The position numbers and the translations under genes are program-made. DNA of 16,150 bases from Oscillospiraceae bacterium (GTDB taxonomy: Bacteria > Bacillota > Clostridia > Oscillospirales > Ruminococcaceae), in contig JAFXOO010000229.1 of the NCBI GenBank assembly GCA_017528675.1, forward strand, positions 1 through 16,150. Reading direction: 5' to 3'. Positions 6,568-12,453 of this stretch are shown here, piece by piece. Under the pieces are notes generated by a model that was given only the letters and a program-made list of their open reading frames with translations, searched no databases and was not told the origin of the DNA. Position 1 is the stretch's first letter. Each line of letters begins with the position of its first letter.

Positions 6568-7541
6568 CCATTTATGGAAATGAGCCTGCTCTACAACTTA
6601 TCCGCACGATGGCAGCATCGGACAGGCTGCCCCATGCGGCACTGATTTACGGCGAGCGGGGCAGGGGACGAAAGACAATCGCCCGGTATTTTGCCATGGC
6701 GGCGCTCTGTAAAGGGGAGCAAAAGCCCTGCGGGGTATGTTCATCCTGCCGCAAGGTGCTGCTGGATACAGAGGAGGTGCACCCGCATCCGGATTTTATC
6801 TGGGTCGAGCACTCCGGCAAAAAGCAGGGCTTTTCTGTGGAGACAGTCCGGGGCATCTGTAAGGATGCGATTGTGGCGCCGAATGACGGAGAGCGCAAGG
6901 TGTATCTGTTTGCAGACTGCGATGCGATTGACATCCGTGCGCAGAATACGCTGCTGAAGCTCACAGAGGAGCCGCCGCCGCATGTGCTGCTGCTCTTTAC
7001 TGCGGAGCACCGGAATGTGTTCCTCACGACGATGCTTTCCCGCATGATGCCATTTGCTGTCAGGCCTTGTACGGCAGAGGAATGCCGGCGTGCCCTGACA
7101 GAAGATCATGGCATCGCACAGGCCGATGCAGAGCGTGCTGCTGCGGCATGCGGCGGAAATATCGGCCGTTCGCTGGCGTGGCTCTCGGACCCGGAATTGC
7201 GGGAGCTCACAGCCGCCGCCGCCGATGCCACAAGGGCTGTCGCAGAGCGGAAGTATTACGAACTGCTGCGCATTCTTGCACAGTATGAGAAGGACAGGTT
7301 CAAGGCGGCTGAACTGCTGCGTCTGCTGGATTTGCAGGTGCGGGATGCGGTGGTGCTGAAGTTTGGTATGAAAGACCTTGCCGGCTGCGACAGGGACAGC
7401 GCTCAGACGCTTTCCGGCGTGATCTCAGGCGGACGTTCCCGGATACTGCACGAGGCATTGCAGGCAGCGTATGAGGCGCTACAGGCCAATGTCAGCACGA
7501 AGCTGGTACTTGCGGCGCTGGGCGGGAATCTGCTTAGCTGA
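6564..7541 (+). CDS. holB: DNA polymerase III subunit delta' (clamp-loader)
   Basis: A AAA+ fold clamp-loader subunit of 325 residues. It opens the beta clamp with delta and tau/gamma. Visible are a degenerate P-loop GERGRGRKT at 30-38 (the canonical lysine position is Arg), a four-Cys zinc module C49, C56, C59, C62, the block DIRAQNTLLKLTEEPP at 123-138 and the sensor-1 region LTTMLSRM. A degenerate Walker A is normal for delta', which need not hydrolyse ATP. It overlaps darA by four bases and is followed 52 nt later by ricT, the same trio as in B. subtilis. Confidence 0.92.
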   Translation: MTIYGNEPALQLIRTMAASDRLPHAALIYGERGRGRKTIARYFAMAALCKGEQKPCGVCSSCRKVLLDTEEVHPHPDFIWVEHSGKKQGFSVETVRGICKDAIVAPNDGERKVYLFADCDAIDIRAQNTLLKLTEEPPPHVLLLFTAEHRNVFLTTMLSRMMPFAVRPCTAEECRRALTEDHGIAQADAERAAAACGGNIGRSLAWLSDPELRELTAAAADATRAVAERKYYELLRILAQYEKDRFKAAELLRLLDLQVRDAVVLKFGMKDLAGCDRDSAQTLSGVISGGRSRILHEALQAAYEALQANVSTKLVLAALGGNLLS

Positions 7542-7593
7542 ACATAGAAAGGGTGCTCAACCGCTATGGTGAGATACCCGGAAAGGATATCCT

Positions 7594-8484
7594 ATGACTG
7601 AAATCGTGGGGGTTCGCTTCCAGAACTCCGGAAAAGTGTACTATTTTTCTCCGAACGGCCTGACGCTGCCGATGGGGGCAAAGGTGATTGTAGAAACTGC
7701 CAAGGGACAGGAATACGGCATTGTGGCGCTTCCGAACCGTAAAGTCGATCCCGATACCATTGTATCACCGCTCAAGAATGTCGTGCGGGTGATGACGGAG
7801 GAGGATCTGCGCCAGCTTGAACAGAACCGCCAGAAAGAAAAACGTGCCTTCCATGTCTGCGAACAGAAGATTGAACAGCGTGGCCTGGATATGAAGCTTG
7901 TGGATGTGAACTGTGCCTTTGACAATTCCAAGCTGCTGTTCTATTTCACAGCCGATAACCGTGTGGACTTCCGTGAACTGGTCAAGGATCTTGCATCGGT
8001 ATTCCGTATGCGCATCGAGCTGCGGCAGATCGGCGTGCGGGATGAGGCAAAGATGTTCGGCGGACTGGGTGTCTGCGGACGGGAATTCTGCTGCCGGGGG
8101 TATCTGGGCGATTTCCAGCCGGTATCCATCAAGATGGCAAAGGAGCAGGGGCTTTCTCTGAACCCGACAAAAATTTCCGGTACCTGCGGCAGACTGATGT
8201 GCTGTCTCAAGCACGAGCAGTCGGTCTATGAGGAATTGCAGAAAATCACCCCCCGTATCGGTTCCTATGTCAAGACGCCGCACGGCAAGGGCAAGGTCGA
8301 GGATGCAAATCTCATCACCGGAATGCTGCGGATCCGGCCGGAGAATGAGGACGATGTGCCGTACACCATTGACCGCAGTGAATGCGAGCAGCTACAGAGA
8401 CCGAAGCAATCCCGTCCCCAGAAGCAGGACAAGGAACCCCGCAAACGTCCGGAGAAGCAGAACAAAAAACCGAACGATCAGTAA
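7594..8484 (+). CDS. ricT: RicT (YaaT), PSP1-domain Fe-S protein
   Basis: In B. subtilis RicT acts with RicA and RicF in a complex that stimulates RNase Y processing, competence, sporulation and biofilm formation. The 296-residue product has the PSP1 core and the two Cys clusters of the family, GVCGREFCCRGYL (C161, C166, C167) and GTCGRLMCCLKHE (C198, C203, C204), which fit [4Fe-4S] ligation. After about residue 268 a lysine/arginine/glutamine-rich tail of some 28 residues, likely disordered, may touch RNA. AAAGGA at 7582-7587 precedes the ATG; it sits in a GGATATCC palindrome. No ricA or ricF is in the window. Confidence 0.93.
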   Translation: MTEIVGVRFQNSGKVYYFSPNGLTLPMGAKVIVETAKGQEYGIVALPNRKVDPDTIVSPLKNVVRVMTEEDLRQLEQNRQKEKRAFHVCEQKIEQRGLDMKLVDVNCAFDNSKLLFYFTADNRVDFRELVKDLASVFRMRIELRQIGVRDEAKMFGGLGVCGREFCCRGYLGDFQPVSIKMAKEQGLSLNPTKISGTCGRLMCCLKHEQSVYEELQKITPRIGSYVKTPHGKGKVEDANLITGMLRIRPENEDDVPYTIDRSECEQLQRPKQSRPQKQDKEPRKRPEKQNKKPNDQ

Positions 8485-8541
8485 AAATGCACAAAAAAGA
8501 TGCGGATATTTATGTAATCCACCAATCTTTGCACAATAATA

Positions 8542-8570
8542 TTGACAATTCGGTTAATGCGTGTTATAAT
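8542..8570 (+). promoter_or_regulatory. Perfect-consensus promoter P1 after ricT
   Basis: TTGACA (8542-8547), a 17-nt spacer and TATAAT (8565-8570), with TGT as extended -10. Its -35 overlaps the palindromes CAATAATATTG (8534-8544) and ATTGACAAT (8541-8549). No gene follows before the terminator at 8607-8637. Confidence 0.8.
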
Positions 8571-8576
8571 ATAGAC

Positions 8577-8637
8577 ATCATAAATCCTACATCCTTATTA
8601 TTCTGTGCGAGTCAATTTATTGGCTCGCTCTTTTTTT
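8577..8637 (+). ncRNA. Candidate very short RNA (about 60 nt) between ricT and the glycosyltransferase gene
   Basis: This is the stretch expected to be transcribed from P1 up to the T-run of the next terminator. It has no ATG/GTG/TTG-led frame with a ribosome-binding site, and its 3' half is the terminator hairpin. It could be an independent small RNA or an attenuated leader for the downstream gene, or P1 may be incidental. Existence of the RNA is inferred from the promoter and terminator only. Confidence 0.35.
8607..8637 (+). terminator. Intrinsic terminator
   Basis: GCGAGTCAA (8607-8615), loop TTTA and TTGGCTCGC (8620-8628) form a 9-bp stem with one G-U pair, followed by TC and seven T. 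It should end the darA-holB-ricT transcript as well as any RNA from P1. Confidence 0.9.
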
Positions 8638-8643
8638 GCCCGC

Positions 8644-8672
8644 TTGACAGGTGGTATGGATTATGCTATAAT
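8644..8672 (+). promoter_or_regulatory. Perfect-consensus promoter P2 for the glycosyltransferase gene
   Basis: TTGACA (8644-8649), a 17-nt spacer and TATAAT (8667-8672) with extended TGC. It begins seven bases after the preceding T-run. The start point should be near 8679, leaving a leader of about 38 nt. Confidence 0.88.
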
Positions 8673-8716
8673 GAAGAAGCGCCTATATTATGTTATTTTT
8701 AACCGGAGGTAGATGC

Positions 8717-10300
8717 ATGAAAACAAAATGTAAGATTCTGGGGAAAGAATATGATGTGTATTATCTGTTCCTGTTCTGTTATATCCTCGTGATCGGATTT
8801 GCCGTCCGTCTGGTGGGCTTTGGCGGACATCCTGCCGGTCTGAACCAGGACGAGGCATCCATCGGCTATGAGACCTATGCGCTGCTCAAGGCAGGAATCG
8901 ACCGGAACGGCTGCTCTTTCCCGGTGCATTTCATCGCCTGGGGAAGCGGCCAGAATGCATTGTACGCCTATTTTTCCATGCCGTTTGTGGCAATCATGGG
9001 ATTGAATGTGGTTTCCGTCAGAATGGTCAACCTGATTTTCTCACTTCTTTCCATTTTAGCAGTGCACTCGGTTTTCCGGCGTCACTATGATGAAAAAATG
9101 GCGCTGATAGCGATGGCGCTGACCGCCATATCTCCTTGGAATATCATGCTGAGCCGATGGAGCCTGGAGTCAAACCTGTTCCCGTCCATGCTGATTCTGA
9201 GCCTCTGGGCGATTTCAAAGAGCCTGACAAACAGGCGGTTTCTGTACCTTGCGGCAGTGCTGCTTGCGCTTTCCATGTACGCCTATGGGGCGGCCTATCT
9301 TGTGGTGCCGGTTATGCTGCTGGAGCTGGGGATTACCTATGTCATTACCTACGCCCGGAACCGCAGCCTCTCAGAAGAACTGACCGTCCGTGAGCAGTTC
9401 CCTGTCCGGAGTATGATCGGGCCGGTGATTGTATTTCTGGTAGTGGCGCTTCCGATGTTCCTGTTTATGTATATCAATGTGTTTGACCATGAGACAATCC
9501 AGCTCGGGCCGATTACCATTCCGCATACCTATGGCGGCAGACTCGAAACCTCCTCCGGTGCTACGCTGAAAAGTGCAATCAGGAACTTTTTCGGGCTTTG
9601 CGTGATGCAGAACGACAATCTGTCCTGGAACGGTTTCCAGTTTTACGGGTGTGATTATGTCATCTCGCTGCCGTTTACGGTGATCGGTATTCTCTGTGCG
9701 GTGCGTTCGCATAAGCCGATGGACGTCATCCTGCTGATAATGCTCAGCAGTGCGCTTCTGCTCTTTGCCTATTATGAGGCGCCGAATATCAACCGGGTGA
9801 ATGCAGTGTATTTCCCGCTGCTGCTTCTGGCGGCAATCGGTATTCATGCGCTGTCCTCTGACCGCAGATATGTGATCGGTATATTTGCCGCATATGCCAT
9901 TTGCTTCTGCGGATTTATGGGCAGGTATTTCGGCAGAGAGTATAAGGATCAGATCGGCAGGACGTTCTTTGAATCCTATGGTGAGGCGATTACCTATGCG
10001 GATTCCATTCATGAGGAGGAACGCATTATCGTGACTGCTGAGGTAAACATGCCGTATATTTTTGCGCTGTTCTATACCCGGAATGACCCGCATGAGTTTA
10101 TAGATACCGTGGAGTATGCAAATCCGGGCGGGCAGTTCCAGTATGTGAAATCCTACGGCGACTTTGTGTTTGACCATGAACTGCTGACTTCCGGCGAGAA
10201 GGGGATTTACATTATCGCAAACGACGACCTGGAGACAATGCGCCAGTATACCAGCGAAATACAGGAATACCGGTACTATTCGGTGGCAGTGGTGCGCTGA
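8717..10300 (+). CDS. Polytopic GT-C glycosyltransferase (ArnT/PMT-like, family 39 type)
   Basis: A 527-residue integral membrane protein with roughly 11-12 hydrophobic segments between residues 14 and 410 and a soluble C-terminal part of about 120 residues. The first external loop, NQDEASIGYETYALLKAG followed by DRNGCSFPV, contains the acidic DE pair (D45-E46) and spacing typical of lipid-phosphate-sugar dependent GT-C enzymes (ArnT, PMT and related). Such enzymes transfer a sugar from an undecaprenyl-phosphate carrier to an extracytoplasmic acceptor. Donor and acceptor cannot be read from the sequence. The ATG at 8717 has GGAGGT 6 nt upstream; an in-frame ATG at 8690 lies only about 11 nt after the predicted transcript start and lacks such a site. 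glmS follows from its own promoter. Confidence 0.82.
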   Translation: MKTKCKILGKEYDVYYLFLFCYILVIGFAVRLVGFGGHPAGLNQDEASIGYETYALLKAGIDRNGCSFPVHFIAWGSGQNALYAYFSMPFVAIMGLNVVSVRMVNLIFSLLSILAVHSVFRRHYDEKMALIAMALTAISPWNIMLSRWSLESNLFPSMLILSLWAISKSLTNRRFLYLAAVLLALSMYAYGAAYLVVPVMLLELGITYVITYARNRSLSEELTVREQFPVRSMIGPVIVFLVVALPMFLFMYINVFDHETIQLGPITIPHTYGGRLETSSGATLKSAIRNFFGLCVMQNDNLSWNGFQFYGCDYVISLPFTVIGILCAVRSHKPMDVILLIMLSSALLLFAYYEAPNINRVNAVYFPLLLLAAIGIHALSSDRRYVIGIFAAYAICFCGFMGRYFGREYKDQIGRTFFESYGEAITYADSIHEEERIIVTAEVNMPYIFALFYTRNDPHEFIDTVEYANPGGQFQYVKSYGDFVFDHELLTSGEKGIYIIANDDLETMRQYTSEIQEYRYYSVAVVR

Positions 10301-10315
10301 CCGCTGGATTCTCTC

Positions 10316-10344
10316 TTGACAGAAAGACGAAAGCATGGTATAAT
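10316..10344 (+). promoter_or_regulatory. Perfect-consensus promoter for glmS
   Basis: TTGACA (10316-10321), a 17-nt spacer and TATAAT (10339-10344) with TGG as extended -10. Transcription should start near 10351, leaving a leader of about 66 nt. No terminator separates it from the glycosyltransferase gene, so glmS may also be read from upstream. Confidence 0.88.
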
Positions 10345-10357
10345 AAAAGAATAGTGT

Positions 10358-10393
10358 GCATGGAAATACCGTTTGGTATGCCATGTATACCAA
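10358..10393 (+). promoter_or_regulatory. Competing hairpins / inverted repeat in the glmS leader
   Basis: Hairpin A: CATGG-ATACC (10359-10363, 10366-10370) folds on GGTAT-CCATG (10375-10379, 10381-10385) around loop GTTT. Hairpin B: TTGGTAT (10373-10379) pairs with ATACCAA (10387-10393) across 7 nt. Both use GGTAT, so they exclude each other. Hairpin B is also a 21-bp DNA inverted repeat that could be an operator. Function is unknown. Confidence 0.4.
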
Positions 10394-10416
10394 CCTGAAA
10401 ATGAGGTGATTATAGT

Positions 10417-12255
10417 ATGTGCGGAATCGTTGGATTTATTGGAAATACACAGGCTGCACCAATCCTGCTGGACGGACTGTCCAAGCTGGAATACCGTGGC
10501 TATGACTCGGCGGGTATTGCCGTCCGGGATGGCGAGAAGGAAACGAAAATCATCAAGGCCAAGGGCAGGCTGAAAATCCTGGCTGAAAAGACGGACAACG
10601 GCCGTGCGGTCATCGGTGACTGCGGCATCGGACATACCCGTTGGGCGACTCATGGTGAGCCCTCCGAGGTGAATGCGCATCCGCATGCAAGTGATGACGG
10701 CAATATCATTGCAGTGCATAACGGCATTATCGAGAACTACCTGGAGCTGAAAGAGAAGCTCACAAAGCATGGCTATAGCTTCTCCTCGCAGACGGATACT
10801 GAGATTGCGGTCAAGCTGATTGATTATTACAGCAAGAAGTACAACCAGGGACCTGTGGATGCACTTGCCCGTGCAATGATGCGTATCCGGGGCAGCTATG
10901 CGCTGGCAGTTCTGTTCAAGGACTACCCGGAGGAGATCTATGTAGCCCGCAAGGACAGTCCTATGATTATCGGCCTTTCCGGCGATGCAAGCTACATTGC
11001 CTCGGATGTACCGGCGATTCTGAAATATACCAACCAGGTGTACTATATCGGCAATATGGAGATTGCACGCCTTGGCAAGGGCGAGGTGACCTTCTACAAC
11101 ATCGACCGTGATGAGATTACCAAGGAGCTGACCGAGATCAAGTGGGATGCGGAGGCTGCCGAAAAGGGCGGCTATGAGCATTTCATGATGAAGGAGATTC
11201 ACGAGCAGCCCCGTGCTGTGCAGGATACGATCAATTCTGTGGTGAAGGACGGCAGGATTGACCTGACCGGCGTAGGTCTGACGGATGAGGAGATCCGCAA
11301 AATCAACCAGATTGTCATTGTCGCCTGCGGTTCGGCGTATCATGTGGGGGTTGTGGCGCAGTATGTCATCGAGGATCTGGCAAGAATCCCGGTAAGAGTG
11401 GAGCTGGCGAGCGAATTCCGCTACCGGAATCCGCTGCTTGACCCGAATAACCTTGTGGTAATCATCAGCCAGTCCGGTGAGACGGCTGACAGCCTTGCCG
11501 CACTGCGTCTGGCAAAGGAAAACGGCCTGAAGACGCTTGGTATTGTGAATGTTGTCGGCTCGTCGATTGCCCGTGAGGCTGACAATGTGTTCTATACCCT
11601 CGCCGGCCCCGAAATTGCCGTTGCAACGACAAAGGCCTACAGCACGCAGCTCATTGTATCGTATCTGCTGGCGATGCAGTTCGGCCTGATTCGTGGGACG
11701 ATTTCGGAGGAGGCGTTCGCAGGCCTTATCGCAGAAATCCAGACCATCCCCGACAAGATTACCAAGATCCTGGAGGATAAGGAACGCATCCAGTGGTTTG
11801 CAGCGAAATTTGCCAGTGCAAGAGATGTGTTCTTCATCGGCCGTGGCATTGACTATGCCATCTCGCTGGAAGGCAGCCTGAAGATGAAGGAGATCAGCTA
11901 TATTCATTCAGAGGCATATGCAGCCGGTGAGCTCAAGCATGGCACAATCTCCCTCATTGAGGACGGTGTGCTGGTGATTGGTGTGCTGACGCAGTCGGCG
12001 CTGTATGAAAAGACCGTCAGTAACATGGTGGAGGTCAAGAGCCGTGGCGCATATCTTATGGGGCTGACGACCTACGGGAACTACAGCATTGAGGATACCA
12101 ATGACTTCACCGTCTATATCCCCAAAACGGATGAGCATTTTGCGGCATCGCTTGCCGTTGTGCCGTTGCAGCTCATGGGGTACTATGTGAGCGTGGCCAA
12201 GGGTCTTGATGTGGATAAGCCGAGAAATCTGGCAAAGAGTGTGACAGTAGAATGA
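10417..12255 (+). CDS. glmS: Glutamine--fructose-6-phosphate aminotransferase (isomerizing)
   Basis: Makes glucosamine-6-phosphate from fructose-6-phosphate and glutamine, the first committed step to UDP-GlcNAc for peptidoglycan and other wall polymers. The 612 residues are standard. The N-terminal glutaminase domain starts at the nucleophile C2 (MCGIVGFIG) and has TRWATHG at 74-80 and HNGIIENY at 101-108. Two SIS sugar-isomerase domains follow, the first with SQSGET at 351-356. The end DVDKPRNLAKSVTVE is the conserved C-terminal loop. GAGGTGA at 10403-10409 precedes the ATG. No glmS ribozyme is seen; a leader of about 66 nt is too short for it. Confidence 0.98.
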   Translation: MCGIVGFIGNTQAAPILLDGLSKLEYRGYDSAGIAVRDGEKETKIIKAKGRLKILAEKTDNGRAVIGDCGIGHTRWATHGEPSEVNAHPHASDDGNIIAVHNGIIENYLELKEKLTKHGYSFSSQTDTEIAVKLIDYYSKKYNQGPVDALARAMMRIRGSYALAVLFKDYPEEIYVARKDSPMIIGLSGDASYIASDVPAILKYTNQVYYIGNMEIARLGKGEVTFYNIDRDEITKELTEIKWDAEAAEKGGYEHFMMKEIHEQPRAVQDTINSVVKDGRIDLTGVGLTDEEIRKINQIVIVACGSAYHVGVVAQYVIEDLARIPVRVELASEFRYRNPLLDPNNLVVIISQSGETADSLAALRLAKENGLKTLGIVNVVGSSIAREADNVFYTLAGPEIAVATTKAYSTQLIVSYLLAMQFGLIRGTISEEAFAGLIAEIQTIPDKITKILEDKERIQWFAAKFASARDVFFIGRGIDYAISLEGSLKMKEISYIHSEAYAAGELKHGTISLIEDGVLVIGVLTQSALYEKTVSNMVEVKSRGAYLMGLTTYGNYSIEDTNDFTVYIPKTDEHFAASLAVVPLQLMGYYVSVAKGLDVDKPRNLAKSVTVE

Positions 12256-12261
12256 TTCCGG

Positions 12262-12290
12262 AACCTCCCCCCTTACCGGGGGAGGTTTTG
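12262..12290 (+). terminator. Terminator after glmS
   Basis: AACCTCCCCC (12262-12271) pairs perfectly with GGGGGAGGTT (12278-12287) over a 6-nt loop. The T-run is only four long and partly in the stem, followed by GTGTG, so termination may be incomplete. Confidence 0.7.
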
Positions 12291-12312
12291 TGTGCAAAAA
12301 AATCAGAAGGCC

Positions 12313-12341
12313 TTGAAAAACCGGATATAATATGCTATAAT
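12313..12341 (+). promoter_or_regulatory. Promoter for the feo operon
   Basis: TTGAAA (12313-12318), a 17-nt spacer and TATAAT (12336-12341) with extended TGC. A second TATAAT lies ten bases upstream at 12326-12331. The start should be near 12348, giving a leader of about 106 nt. Confidence 0.8.
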
Positions 12342-12383
12342 TTAACATATAAGAACGAAAATACTACATATTTTCCATGAAAT

Positions 12384-12403
12384 GCAGCTTCTATGCTGCT
12401 TTT
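12384..12403 (+). promoter_or_regulatory. Short hairpin with T-run in the feo leader
   Basis: GCAGC-TTCTAT-GCTGC followed by TTTTA. The 5-bp stem and four T make a poor terminator. It could serve as a weak attenuator together with the hairpin downstream; this is speculation. Confidence 0.25.
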
Positions 12404-12414
12404 ACTCTGGATTA

Positions 12415-12436
12415 TGTGTTAGATCAAACTAACACA
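12415..12436 (+). promoter_or_regulatory. TTAG-N6-CTAA palindrome before feoAB (candidate DtxR/IdeR-type iron box)
   Basis: TGTGTTAG (12415-12422) and CTAACACA (12429-12436) form a perfect 8-bp inverted repeat across ATCAAA. The core TTAG-N6-CTAA at 12419-12432 has the arm sequence and spacing of the DtxR/IdeR iron-repressor box. It abuts the ribosome-binding site of feoAB, so as RNA it could also form a hairpin beside that site. It is far downstream of the predicted start point, so a roadblock mode or a second promoter would be needed. Confidence 0.5.
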
Positions 12437-12453
12437 GGAGAGGAAGAAACAGT

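Noticed and set aside
7585..7592. GGATATCC palindrome over the ricT ribosome-binding site
   Set aside because: An 8-bp palindrome without loop cannot fold on itself, and one such site is expected by chance.
8382..8702. Possible small protein reading through the ricT-glycosyltransferase gap
   Set aside because: The frame begins inside ricT, crosses promoter, terminator and second promoter, and has no ribosome-binding site.
10345..10416. glmS ribozyme
   Set aside because: The leader from the predicted start point is only about 66 nt and shows none of the nested pseudoknot core; a ribozyme would need well over 100 nt.
10276..11907. Antisense open frame of 543 codons opposite glmS
   Set aside because: glmS is unmistakable on the + strand over its full length; the opposite frame is open through base composition only.
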